A stretch of DNA of 64,000 bases. It comes from Massilia sp. Root418. GTDB lineage: Bacteria > Pseudomonadota > Gammaproteobacteria > Burkholderiales > Burkholderiaceae_D. Below, piece by piece: positions 15,993 through 25,706 of this stretch (the stretch's first letter is position 1; every line of letters begins with the position of its first letter). The notes under the pieces were generated by a model, which did not search any database, had not been told where the DNA came from, and was given only the letters and a program-made list of their open reading frames with translations. Both the position numbers and the translations under genes were made by a program. The stretch is taken from NCBI RefSeq assembly GCF_001425265.1, contig NZ_LMEC01000011.1, positions 977,692 to 1,041,691 of the forward strand, written 5' to 3'.

Positions 15993-16300
15993 TCGAGCTT
16001 GCAAAGGCGATCTACGAGCGCGAGCCATCCATTGAGGAGATGGAGCAGTCCGGGTTCGCGCCGGAGGACTTTGCAAGCGAGCCTGTGGAAATCTGGCCGG
16101 AAAACCTGATCGCGTACAGCTTGTTTGAGTCATTGCGGACGCAATGGCGCAACGGCCCAAACGGCCCGACCGGGCTGGATTACAACGTCCTCTATCACAA
16201 GTTGGATCGGATGGCGCTGCCGCCTGAAGAGTACGACCAGCTCGAGCAGGACGTGTGCGTGATGGAAGTTCACGCGGTCAGTGCGATGTATCAGAAATAG
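15989..16300 (+). CDS. Frameshift extension of the tail chaperone (T part, DUF1799-like)
   Basis: This segment is read by -1 frameshifting from the gpG-like gene, giving a fusion of about 253 residues (150 plus 103). It includes LIELAKAIYEREPSIEE, then the stretch from the ATG at 16040 that has AYSLFESLRTQWRNGPNGPTGLDYNVLYHKL, which resembles DUF1799, a family found in this position in phages. As in lambda G/GT, the fusion would connect the tape measure to tail tube subunits. A separate start at 16040 is possible: GAGGAG lies just before that ATG. Confidence 0.8.
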   Translation: MIELAKAIYEREPSIEEMEQSGFAPEDFASEPVEIWPENLIAYSLFESLRTQWRNGPNGPTGLDYNVLYHKLDRMALPPEEYDQLEQDVCVMEVHAVSAMYQK

Positions 16301-16322
16301 CCGCCTCCGGGCGGCATTTTTT
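16300..16322 (+). terminator. Terminator-like hairpin before the tape measure gene
   Basis: GCCGCC-TCCG-GGCGGC (16300-16315) followed by ATTTTTTA. It would reduce readthrough into the long tape measure gene. Confidence 0.7.
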
Positions 16323-16333
16323 ATTGGAACAAC

Positions 16334-19300
16334 ATGTCGAACACGGTTGGTAGCGCAACGATTGAGCTGGCGGTAGATTCCAGCGGGGTCGAGTCCGGAC
16401 TCCAGCGCGCCGATGGCGCTATCACGCGCACGGGCCGCAGCCTAAGCAACCTCGGCACGCAGGGCGCCGGCGCGCTGAATGCTGTCGGTGCCGGAGCTGA
16501 GCGCTCTGCGAGCAGCGTGGAAAGGGCGCAGAACCGCCTCATCGGTTCCATCCAACGCACCACCGCCGCCATGGAAGCGGGTGGCCGCTCCAGCGCGCAG
16601 TATTTCGAAGTGCTGGCGCGCCAGCGGGGCGTCGACCCGGCAGCGCTGACGCCGTACCTGAATCAGCTGCGCGCCATCGAGGGCGCGCAGAACAGCGCCG
16701 GCATGTCGGCGCGGGCGACGGCGGCCGCGCTGCGCGGCGTGCCCGCGCAGATCACCGACATCATCACATCGCTGCAGGGCGGCCAAGCACCGCTCACGGT
16801 GCTGCTGCAGCAGGGCGGCCAGCTGCGCGACATGTTTGGCAGCGTGGGCGGCGCCGCGCGCGCTCTGGGCAGCAGCGTGATGGGGCTGATCACCCCCATC
16901 AGTGCCGTGGCCGTTGCTGTCCTGGCGCTCGGTGTCGCATACCATCAAGGAAGCCAAGAGGCGCTGGCGTACAACCGCGCGCTCATCCTCACCGGCAACG
17001 CTGCGGGCACCACGTCGAACCAGCTCTCCGACATGGCGCGCGACATCAGCAAAACTGTGGGCACGCAAGGCGCCGCTGCCGAGGCGTTGGCCGCGCTGGC
17101 CGGCACTGGCCAGGTTGGCGTGGCTAACCTGCAGCGATTCGGCCAGACTGCCGTACAGGTCCAGAAGACCATCGGGCAGAGCGCTGCCGAAACCGCCACG
17201 ATTTTCGCCGGCCTGGCGGACGAGCCCCTCAAGGCCAGCGAAAAGTTGAGCAAGCAGTACAACTACCTCACGGGGGCGGTCTACGCCCAGATCAAGGCCC
17301 TAGAAGATCAGGGGCGCACCCAGGAGGCCGGCGAGGTCGCGCAGAAGGCGTACGCGGACGCCATGGACGTGAGGGCGGCCAAATTAGCAGGAAACCTGAG
17401 CACCATGGAGAAGGCCTGGTCGACGGTTTCCGGTGTCGCTAAAAAAGCCTGGGACGCGATGCTGGACATCGGCCGCGAAGACACGCTCCAAGAAAAGCTG
17501 ACTTCGGCGGAGAAGCGATTGCAGTCGGCGTCGAAAAACCGATTCGGCTTCATCGGTTCCGGCGAGTACAAGGAGGCGCAAGCGGCCGTCGAGGCGCTGA
17601 AAGGGCAAATCGACGCCGAGACCCGGCTTGCAGCCCTTGATGCCGCTCGCGACAAATTCAATAAAGCGGACATCGCGTGGCAGAAGCAGAAGGAGCAGGG
17701 CCTCACACGTGAACTGCAGATGCAGAAGGAGGTCGCTCTCGTTCGGCAAAAAGGGCTGGACGCGGGTGCGTCGGACGCTGAGATTGCCGCCCAAGTCGGC
17801 GAAGTACGCAAGAAGTACGCGGATATCGCCTTCAAAGGCATCAATGACCAGATCGACGCCATAGAGCGACGCGGCAGCATCGAGGAGGAGGTCGCGAAGC
17901 GTGCTGCTGCAGCTGTGGCATCGGCGCGCGCGAACGGCTTTGCTACCAGCTTGGCCGCCCAGATCGATTATGCCGAGCGCGCGGAGAAATTCGACCAGGA
18001 GGCGCTTGCGCGTGAGAAGCGCCAACTGCAACAGCGGATTGCCCTGCAAAAGCAACTGCCGGATTCGCCCGAGAGCCGTAAGGCGATTGCCGACATGCAG
18101 GGGCAGATCGCCCTCAAGGATGAGCAGGCGCTCACCCGCAAGGCTTCGTTGAAAGAGGAAATCATTGCACTGGACGTCAAGGATACGCGTCAGGCAGCGA
18201 AAAACTATGCTGATCTGGAAAAGGCTCGTGAGAGCGACCTGGATGCGCTGAACAAGCAAATTCAGGCCCAGCGCGACGCGAACGCCGTGATCGGCATGAG
18301 CACGGAGCAGGCCAATGAGTTCAACAAGTCGCTCGTGGAGGAAACTGCCCAGCGCCTGGAGAACGAAGCGGCGATTCTTTCGAATGACCTGGCGCGTCAG
18401 GGCGAGGCCGAAACGATGCGCAAGACAGCGGACGCCATGCGCACGCTGGCCCAGGAGCAGCGTGCCGCCATTACAAAATCCGCTCAGTTCGAGCAGCAAA
18501 AAAAGGTGTGGGAGTCCATCGACCAGACCGCCCACGACACCTTTGTCAACATCTTCGAGGGCGGAAAATCGGCGTTCGATCGGTTGCGCGACACGCTGAA
18601 AAGCGGCCTGCTGGACTTGCTATACCAGATGACCGTCAAGAAGTGGATTTTCAACATTGGCGCTCAGGTAACCGGCAGCCAAGGTATCGCCGGACTTGGC
18701 CAGGGCGTCTCCGGCGTGTCCAGCCTGTTTAGCACGGCAAGTAATGCGTCGTCGTTGTACAACGGCGCCTCGACTGTTGCAGGATGGCTGGGGATCGGCG
18801 GTGCTGCACTCGGATCTGGCGTGGCAGCGGGCGCTGGCGCGCTCGGTGCTGGCGCGGCCGTCGGCACTGGCGCACTTGGCTCTGGTGTTGCGCTCGGTAG
18901 CGGCTTGCTCGGCTCGGGTGCGGCCGCTAGCGGCGCGCTGGGTTCGGGCGTCGCGCTCGGGTCTGGGGCGCTTGGCACTGGCGCAGCGGCAAGCACCGGC
19001 TTGCTGGGCAGTGCATCGGCGGCGCTGGCAGCCATTCCCGTATGGGGCTGGGCCGCGCTGGCTGCTGCTGCGGTCGTAGGCTTTATGCAAAAGGGGCCTG
19101 AGAAGAACACGCGCCTTACTTTCACCTCCAACAACACCCCCGGCAACATCAGCATCAACGAACGCGGCAACGAAGGCAAGGTCGGCCAGAGCTACATCGA
19201 CGGCTACGGCACCGGCTCGCTGGGCACCTTCGGCCTGTCTTCCACGTTCTGGTCGGATGGCTTCAGCGACACGGTGCAGTCGTTCATTTCCACTGTGACC

Positions 19301-21961
19301 AAGGTCGATGACGTGCTGGCCAGTTACCTGACCACGAGCGAAAAATCGGCCGCCACGGCGGCAGTGAGCGGCAAGGCAATCACCGCAAACCTAGGCGCGC
19401 AAGGGACGGACCAGAACGGCAAGGGTGAGCTCGACGCCGTGTTTGCGAAGCGGCTGGACTTGATCTTCGACAGCCTGACCCCTGGCATGTCATCCCTGAT
19501 CGAAGGCTTCAAAGGTACGAGCCAGGAGCTGGCAACAGAAGCCACAGCCCTGCTGCAGTATCGCCAGGCGTTGAATGCCAGCGGCGAGGCGGTGTTCGGC
19601 GCCAAAGTATCGCTGATGGATCTGGCGGCGCTGAAGGCGCCCACCGAGGCCACGAGCGCTGCGCTGATCCGCATCACCGACGAATTCACGGTCACAAACG
19701 CCGTAGCGGCCGCTCTGGGCAAGACGACTGCGGACGCATTCGGGCAGGCTGGCCTGGCATCGTTGGGCGCGCGGGAGCAGCTGATAGCGTTGTCCGGCGG
19801 CATGGACGCGCTGGCCGCGAACACAGGCAGCTTTGCGCAGAACTACCTGTCCGAGGCTGAGCGGCTGGCGCCGGTAGCCAAATCGGTCGAGGCGGCGCTG
19901 GCTGGGCTGGGGCTGGCTAGCGTGGACACCCGCGACGAGTTCAAGCAAGTGGTGACGGGCCTCGATCTGACGACCGAGGCCGGCGCGAAGCAGTACGCGC
20001 AGCTGATGGGCCTGCAGGAAGCATTCGCTGCCGTTCACCCGGCAATCGCAGCTACCACCGGAGCAGCGCGTGAGGCCGCCGATATTGCGCAAGAGCGCGC
20101 GAACATTCAGAAAGAACTTGACCAATTCGGCCTGACCGAGGCGGAAAAGCAGCGCGCGGCTATCGATGCCACAAACCTGGCGCTCTACGATTCGCTGGAA
20201 GCACGGGTGGCTGAAAAGGCAGCCATCGATGCCGCTGCACAGTCTGCGGAGGCCGCTGCGGCAGCACTTGCTACTACCGAGTCCAGTATCCAGGCCGACA
20301 TCGACGCGCTGGTGCGCGCATCGCTGCCGCTGGCCGAGCAGCGTGCTCTCGATGTCAAGGATATGGCTGCCAGCACGCTGGCCTTGTACGAGCGCCGTGA
20401 GGCGCTGCAGGCCGAGGCGAAGGCGATCGAGGATGCAAAGGCAGCAGCCGCAGCAGCGGCTGCGCAACGGGCCGGTATCGAACTCAATATTGCGAAATTG
20501 CTCGGCAATACGACGCTAGCTCGTGAGCGTGAGCTTGCTGCGCTGGATGCCACCAGTCAGGCGCTGCAGCAGCACGCATACGCACTTACTGATGCCGAGG
20601 AGGCCGTAACCGCTGCGCTGTCCGACGTTCAGCGGGCAATCGAAGCGGAAAAGACCTCTATCCAGGCGGCTGCGGGTGAGCAAATTAAGGCAATTCGAGA
20701 TGGCGCTGATGCGCGCCAAGCTGCCATTGCTAGTGCGCAAAAAGGTGTCGATTCGCTGACCCGGATTTTTGATGACATTGCTGGCGCGGTGAAGACGCTT
20801 CGCGGTGATGTGGCCGGCCAGACCAACATAACGGCAGCCAGGTCGTTCATTGATATGGCTCTGTCGCTTGCTCAGACCGGTGTGATGCCGGATGTGGATC
20901 GGCTGCGCGACGCAATCGGCACAGTTACGCAGGATAAGCGTGAGGCATATGGCAGCATCGCCGATTTTGAGTTTGCGCAGCTTGTGCAGGCCGGAAAGCT
21001 GGAGGCCTTGGGTAAATTGGCCGGTGTGCAGAAGTCCATCGCCGAACAGCAGTTTGATGCTTTTACCACCGCGAACAAGCTGGCAGACGAGCAGATCAAG
21101 GCCATTGAGAAGGCGGCCGCTGACCAGAGCAAGGCGCTCGATGCGCAGTGGAAGACGGCGCAGGATGCCGTGTCGGCCATGCGAGGCGTTGACCTGAGCG
21201 TGAAGTCCGTTGGTGCCGCGATCCAAGGGCTGAACAGCACGCTGGCCGCGCTGGCTGCTACGCGCGCTGGCGCCAGTGCGGCGACCGGGATTTCTGGCGC
21301 CTTGCCGACGAGCAGCACGCCCGTTGGCGGTGGCGCATCCGCGCCTGCCGCGAGCCAGGGAGGCTCCGCTGCCGCTGTACCCGCTGGAGGCCAGAAGGCG
21401 CTGACAGCCGCACAGCAGGCCTATTTCGACGCCATCAAGAGCAGTGCTGGTGACGTGGCCGAGAAGTACGAATACGTGGCGGGGCTTCAGGATGTGCAGG
21501 CGATGAAGTCGCTTGATGCAGTTAAAGGCGTTGCGAACGATCCGGCGGAGAGTAGCGACGATTACATGCGCCGCCACGGTTACAAGGTCAACGCGTTGGC
21601 TAGCGATTATAAGACCCGCTACGTGCCTGCGTTTGCTGGTGGTGGTGACCATGCCGGTGGCCTGCGCGTTGTCGGCGAGCGTGGAATGGAAATCGAAGCG
21701 ACCGGCCCTTCGCGGATTTGGAATTTCGAACAGACCAGCCGGATGCTGTCAGGCGGCGGCAACAGCGAAGAGATGACAGAGTTGGTGCGGATGCTAAGAG
21801 AACAGAACGGGCGCCTGGAGGCGCAGAACAAGCGTCTGGAAGGTCAGCTTTCGGCGATCAGCGATAGCACCCGACGCACTCGTGATCTGCTGGACCAGGT
21901 GACCTCAGGCGGCAACTCCATGAGATGCGAAGTGGTCAAGAACGTGGCGGCGGTCGTATGA
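16334..21961 (+). CDS. Tape measure protein
   Basis: The 1875-residue protein is the largest product in the prophage. Residues about 110-260 contain the TMP_2-type region (RGVPAQITDIITSLQGGQAPLTVLLQQGGQ), a hydrophobic segment near 185-205 and NRALILTGNAAGTTS. Long coiled coils cover about 360-760. A Gly/Ala/Ser repeat block (LGSGVALGSG-like, about 822-895) precedes a hydrophobic helix (IPVWGWAALAAAAVVGF, about 898-916). More coiled coil follows to a C-terminal domain. It sets tail length and is ejected with DNA. By the usual 0.15 nm per residue the tail would be near 280 nm. The stop overlaps the next ATG. Confidence 0.94.
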   Translation: MSNTVGSATIELAVDSSGVESGLQRADGAITRTGRSLSNLGTQGAGALNAVGAGAERSASSVERAQNRLIGSIQRTTAAMEAGGRSSAQYFEVLARQRGVDPAALTPYLNQLRAIEGAQNSAGMSARATAAALRGVPAQITDIITSLQGGQAPLTVLLQQGGQLRDMFGSVGGAARALGSSVMGLITPISAVAVAVLALGVAYHQGSQEALAYNRALILTGNAAGTTSNQLSDMARDISKTVGTQGAAAEALAALAGTGQVGVANLQRFGQTAVQVQKTIGQSAAETATIFAGLADEPLKASEKLSKQYNYLTGAVYAQIKALEDQGRTQEAGEVAQKAYADAMDVRAAKLAGNLSTMEKAWSTVSGVAKKAWDAMLDIGREDTLQEKLTSAEKRLQSASKNRFGFIGSGEYKEAQAAVEALKGQIDAETRLAALDAARDKFNKADIAWQKQKEQGLTRELQMQKEVALVRQKGLDAGASDAEIAAQVGEVRKKYADIAFKGINDQIDAIERRGSIEEEVAKRAAAAVASARANGFATSLAAQIDYAERAEKFDQEALAREKRQLQQRIALQKQLPDSPESRKAIADMQGQIALKDEQALTRKASLKEEIIALDVKDTRQAAKNYADLEKARESDLDALNKQIQAQRDANAVIGMSTEQANEFNKSLVEETAQRLENEAAILSNDLARQGEAETMRKTADAMRTLAQEQRAAITKSAQFEQQKKVWESIDQTAHDTFVNIFEGGKSAFDRLRDTLKSGLLDLLYQMTVKKWIFNIGAQVTGSQGIAGLGQGVSGVSSLFSTASNASSLYNGASTVAGWLGIGGAALGSGVAAGAGALGAGAAVGTGALGSGVALGSGLLGSGAAASGALGSGVALGSGALGTGAAASTGLLGSASAALAAIPVWGWAALAAAAVVGFMQKGPEKNTRLTFTSNNTPGNISINERGNEGKVGQSYIDGYGTGSLGTFGLSSTFWSDGFSDTVQSFISTVTKVDDVLASYLTTSEKSAATAAVSGKAITANLGAQGTDQNGKGELDAVFAKRLDLIFDSLTPGMSSLIEGFKGTSQELATEATALLQYRQALNASGEAVFGAKVSLMDLAALKAPTEATSAALIRITDEFTVTNAVAAALGKTTADAFGQAGLASLGAREQLIALSGGMDALAANTGSFAQNYLSEAERLAPVAKSVEAALAGLGLASVDTRDEFKQVVTGLDLTTEAGAKQYAQLMGLQEAFAAVHPAIAATTGAAREAADIAQERANIQKELDQFGLTEAEKQRAAIDATNLALYDSLEARVAEKAAIDAAAQSAEAAAAALATTESSIQADIDALVRASLPLAEQRALDVKDMAASTLALYERREALQAEAKAIEDAKAAAAAAAAQRAGIELNIAKLLGNTTLARERELAALDATSQALQQHAYALTDAEEAVTAALSDVQRAIEAEKTSIQAAAGEQIKAIRDGADARQAAIASAQKGVDSLTRIFDDIAGAVKTLRGDVAGQTNITAARSFIDMALSLAQTGVMPDVDRLRDAIGTVTQDKREAYGSIADFEFAQLVQAGKLEALGKLAGVQKSIAEQQFDAFTTANKLADEQIKAIEKAAADQSKALDAQWKTAQDAVSAMRGVDLSVKSVGAAIQGLNSTLAALAATRAGASAATGISGALPTSSTPVGGGASAPAASQGGSAAAVPAGGQKALTAAQQAYFDAIKSSAGDVAEKYEYVAGLQDVQAMKSLDAVKGVANDPAESSDDYMRRHGYKVNALASDYKTRYVPAFAGGGDHAGGLRVVGERGMEIEATGPSRIWNFEQTSRMLSGGGNSEEMTELVRMLREQNGRLEAQNKRLEGQLSAISDSTRRTRDLLDQVTSGGNSMRCEVVKNVAAVV

Positions 21962-22875
21962 ACATCATCGTGCCAATTCAGATCAACGCCACGCAGATCG
22001 GCGCGGGGTGCACGCTGTCGGAAGACGCCACTGCCGCATGGACCAGCGGGACCTACGTGATTGGCGATGAGCGCCACGTGGTATCGACGCATCGCGTATA
22101 TCGCTGTGCAGTGGCCGGAGCTAGCACGATTAGCCCTGAGCTGGAGCCGACCCGCTGGAAGGACATGCGGCCGACAAATAAGATGGCACCGTTCGACATC
22201 TATACCAGCACGGCTGCGACTAGCACGTCGACCGATATCGTCTACCCGATCACGGCGCGTTTTTGCAATGCCCTTGCGTTGTATGGCGCTGTTGGCGCTA
22301 CCTATGACATTACCGTCAAGGACGTTGCGGGCGGGACTGTCATCTACAACAAGACCGGGCGTCTGCGTGAACCGAGTAGAGGTTGGTACAGCTACTACTT
22401 CGGCGGCCGGCGGCCGCTTGCGAAAATAATTGCCACCGGTATTCCCATCCGCCCGGCAGCCGAGATCACTATCACTATCCACGCAGGATCTGGCGCAACA
22501 CGTGCGTTGGGAATGATCGTACTTGGTAAGTACCACTCCCTTGTCGGCATAGGTCCGTGGGGCGGGACTGAGTATGGGTCGAGCGTCGAACCCGTCTCGT
22601 ATGGCTATAACAGCACCGATAACGACGGCACAACGACGTGGTTGCCAGGCAGCTCGGCGACCAACCTGCACTGCAAGATCGTTCTCCCACGCGACCAAGC
22701 GGACCAGTCCGTATCCCTGTTGCAAGAGGTGCTAGGTATTCCAGTTGCCTGCATTGGAACGGCTGCAGCCGGCTATGCCGGACTAACCACCTTCGGGATT
22801 ATTTCAGCGGCGCCAGTTAGTTATAACGGCTACGGCCACGCATCTATTGATGTGACAGTAAAAGGGATCATTTAA
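21958..22875 (+). CDS. Tail-tip protein, unknown family (305 aa)
   Basis: ATG at 21958 overlaps the tape measure stop (ATGA). The protein is beta-rich with many Thr, Ile and Gly residues; the N-terminus (MNIIVPIQINATQIGAGCTLSED) is followed by a WTSGTYVIGDERHVVSTHRVYRC segment, resembling small carbohydrate-binding-like beta modules of phage tails. I see no match to the usual distal tail protein pattern, although its position right after the tape measure is where that protein lies. It shares a base with the fibre start (TAATG). Confidence 0.75.
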   Translation: MNIIVPIQINATQIGAGCTLSEDATAAWTSGTYVIGDERHVVSTHRVYRCAVAGASTISPELEPTRWKDMRPTNKMAPFDIYTSTAATSTSTDIVYPITARFCNALALYGAVGATYDITVKDVAGGTVIYNKTGRLREPSRGWYSYYFGGRRPLAKIIATGIPIRPAAEITITIHAGSGATRALGMIVLGKYHSLVGIGPWGGTEYGSSVEPVSYGYNSTDNDGTTTWLPGSSATNLHCKIVLPRDQADQSVSLLQEVLGIPVACIGTAAAGYAGLTTFGIISAAPVSYNGYGHASIDVTVKGII

Positions 22876-25706
22876 TGCCAACAGCACCAACCCCAATCAC
22901 CGCGCTGCCACCGGCGCCGAACCCGGATGACGACGAATCGACGTTTGATGCGGCTGCGTATGCCTACTCGGCGGCTCAGCCGGCGTGCGTCACGCAGACC
23001 AACGCTCTGGGCGCCAACGTTTTCGCGAACGCTGTAGAGGCGGTAGCTGCGGCAACTGCCGCTTCGATTTCTGCTGGCACAGCGGCAAGTCAGGCTGGCA
23101 CCGCCACTACCCAGGCCGGTATCGCCACGACCAAGGCAGGCGAGGCAGCCGCCAGCGCAAGCACCGCCGGCACTGCCGCCGGCGCAGCATCTTCCAGTGC
23201 CGGCGCCGCTGCAGCCAGTGCGGCCGCAGCGGCGGCGCTGGCCGGAGCGTTCGTCGGCACTAGCAGCAGTTCTCTTGCAATCGGCCTGGGAAGCAGGACG
23301 TTCGCAACTCAGGCCGGCGAGGCGTATACGCCCGGCATCTTCATGACGGCGGTGAGCGCGGCGAACGGTTCGAACTGGATGTACTTCCAAGTCACCAGCT
23401 ACTCCGGCACCACGCTGCTCACGAATGTTCTCGCCTTCGGCGGTGGCGGTACCTTTGCAGATTGGAACCTGTCGCTTGCCGGCGTGCCGGGTGCACAGGG
23501 GCCGAAAGGCGATACTGGCGCGACGGGCGGTCTGGCAGGCGGCGCCTTGACCGCGCACCTGAGCGAGCTGAAGGCCCCCAACATTACAGCGGCCAGTACT
23601 ACCAACGTCTGGGCGGCAGTCGGGAACTCGGCGACGCTGATCGGCACGACGCCTATCACCGGATGGGGAACTGCGCCGCAGGCAGGCGACAAATTCACCT
23701 TGATCGCTGGTGCCGTTACGCCGCTGACCCACGGTGCAAATTCGCAGTTGCCCGGCGGGGTGAATTACACGACGGCCGTGGGTGATCGGCTCGAGATCTA
23801 CGCCGAGACCGCCACACAGATGCGCGTGTCGATTTTCAAGGCGGACGGGCGCGCCGTGACTGGCGGGATTGCTACCGTGGGCTCGACGATCACCACCGAC
23901 ACCACGCTGCCGGCAGCGTCCGCCGGCTACCAGCCAATCCAGATGGCGACCTACGGCAAATCGGTGAAGCTGCCGGACGCCACGACCATGAGCGTCGGTG
24001 GGCCGATCTACATCCTTGACAACACCAAGGGCCTCTACTCGGCCGGTATCCGGGACAGCACCGGCACGCTCATCATGGCGGTGGCGCCGGGCAGCGAAGC
24101 CATGGTCTCGCTGCGGGATAAATCGACGGCGGCAGGGGTATGGTCTGTGGCAGGCTCCGGCCTGGAGCCAGGGTTACTGACGATCAACTACCAGACCTCC
24201 ACCTTTGTGAGCGCCGGTGGACTGCAGCCTACTGTCTTTGTCGCGCTGGACAACGACGTGTCAATCCACTTCCTCTACTGGAGCTCGGCAAGCTTCTACG
24301 CTGTGGTGGTGGATAACACGGGTAAATCGATATCGACTCCGGTTACGGTAACTGGTTCGGGTGGGCAGCCTGTGGCAGCGTTCAAGATCAGCGCCACGCA
24401 GGTTATCGTCTTCTTCGGCTCTGGCGCCAGCAACCACAGTGCTGTCGTGCTGACGTTGACGGGTAGTAGCCCTAACTACAGCATTTCGGTAGGGACGGCT
24501 GCAAACTCGACCACGCTTTTCAATGCCGTCTGGGGCGGTGAAGATTCCCGCGGCGAACCTCGGATCGCCCAACTGACCAGCACGCTGTACGTGATGGCAG
24601 CACGCGACAGCTCGGGCACCAATGCTGTGGCTATGGTGATCAGTGTGTCGGGCAGCACGATCACCTTTGGTAGTGTTACCGGGGCCATCTCAACCAATGC
24701 TCAGGCGGCTGCGGCGATTTATCCACTGACTGCTACCACGGCCCTCCTGCTTCTGACCGTAGGTGCTGGGGCGCCTTATGCTATATATGGATATGTGCTC
24801 AGCGTTTCCGGTACGACGGTCACCTGGTCATCTCCGGTCACGATTTCCACCACCAGCGGTACTGTCACCTACAGTCATCTGCTGCTCTCGCCGACCCGTG
24901 GGATTATCCTAGCTAACGAGAACAACAATTTGGCGGGGTTCGCTAGAGCCTTCACTATCTCCGGCACGGTCATCACTCCGGGCGGCGGAACGCAGTTGTT
25001 CAGTATCGGCAGTGGTACGTTGGATCTCAGTTACACGGCCAGTCGCTCCGGCCGGTACAACCCGCATCTGTGGGCCATCGACGCCAGCACCTTCGGTGCC
25101 TGGGTGATTGACCCGTCAGCCAGTGGCGGTGTGAGCATGGTAAAAGTCTGCACCGTGTCCGGGAATAGCGTCAGCCCTGGGAACGTGCTCAACAAGTCCA
25201 TTTCTTCCCCGGGTAGTAGCAGTCTACCGTATGGCTCCGGCCTCTTGCTCCCACCAGGTAGCACTGAGATGCTGGCCATCAAGCAGACGTTGGACAATAC
25301 GTCGGGCTATCGACTGCAGGTCGTTCCCGCCAAGATCGCCGGCACAACTGTGACTATGGGGGCCAGCGAACCTGTCCCGGATGTATTCCAGACAGCGCCG
25401 GGCAGTTTTCTTATGGGCAAGGTCTCGAACGGTGACTATGCGCTGCTACCCGTCGGATTTGCCGGCGGTTCCAATAACTTTGCTACCGGCCCTAGTAAGG
25501 TTGTCATCGTGCGAAATGGCGGCGACAGGGCGATCGTCCGCGGCTCGATCAGCATCCCTGAGATATTGCTACCCAACACGAATCCGGTCGCTCCACTTGC
25601 TGCCGTGGCGCCCAACCGCTTCGTGCTGGTCGGCGGCGCCCTGGGCCACCCAGCCGGCAGCACCATCGATTCCTTGCAAATTCTTAACTTGGAGCTCGCA
25701 GCATGA
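22875..25706 (+). CDS. Tail fibre / receptor-binding protein with collagen-like segment
   Basis: The 943-residue protein begins with a Pro-rich segment and FDAAAYAYSAAQP, then an Ala/Ser/Thr/Gly heptad-like helical stretch (about 55-130) typical of phage fibre repeats. A shaft domain follows with a short collagen-like run (GAQGPKGDTGATGG, about 205-218). The C-terminal 550 residues are beta repeats rich in Ser, Thr and Val (WSSxVTIST, ITFGSVTG), consistent with a beta-propeller or sandwich head. It most likely recognises the host surface. It replaces the large gpJ-like tip protein expected in lambda-like phages. Confidence 0.82.
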   Translation: MPTAPTPITALPPAPNPDDDESTFDAAAYAYSAAQPACVTQTNALGANVFANAVEAVAAATAASISAGTAASQAGTATTQAGIATTKAGEAAASASTAGTAAGAASSSAGAAAASAAAAAALAGAFVGTSSSSLAIGLGSRTFATQAGEAYTPGIFMTAVSAANGSNWMYFQVTSYSGTTLLTNVLAFGGGGTFADWNLSLAGVPGAQGPKGDTGATGGLAGGALTAHLSELKAPNITAASTTNVWAAVGNSATLIGTTPITGWGTAPQAGDKFTLIAGAVTPLTHGANSQLPGGVNYTTAVGDRLEIYAETATQMRVSIFKADGRAVTGGIATVGSTITTDTTLPAASAGYQPIQMATYGKSVKLPDATTMSVGGPIYILDNTKGLYSAGIRDSTGTLIMAVAPGSEAMVSLRDKSTAAGVWSVAGSGLEPGLLTINYQTSTFVSAGGLQPTVFVALDNDVSIHFLYWSSASFYAVVVDNTGKSISTPVTVTGSGGQPVAAFKISATQVIVFFGSGASNHSAVVLTLTGSSPNYSISVGTAANSTTLFNAVWGGEDSRGEPRIAQLTSTLYVMAARDSSGTNAVAMVISVSGSTITFGSVTGAISTNAQAAAAIYPLTATTALLLLTVGAGAPYAIYGYVLSVSGTTVTWSSPVTISTTSGTVTYSHLLLSPTRGIILANENNNLAGFARAFTISGTVITPGGGTQLFSIGSGTLDLSYTASRSGRYNPHLWAIDASTFGAWVIDPSASGGVSMVKVCTVSGNSVSPGNVLNKSISSPGSSSLPYGSGLLLPPGSTEMLAIKQTLDNTSGYRLQVVPAKIAGTTVTMGASEPVPDVFQTAPGSFLMGKVSNGDYALLPVGFAGGSNNFATGPSKVVIVRNGGDRAIVRGSISIPEILLPNTNPVAPLAAVAPNRFVLVGGALGHPAGSTIDSLQILNLELAA

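Noticed and set aside
14778..16160. A 460-residue minus-strand frame over the tail tube and chaperone genes
   Set aside because: Opposes conserved phage structural genes and has no start signal.
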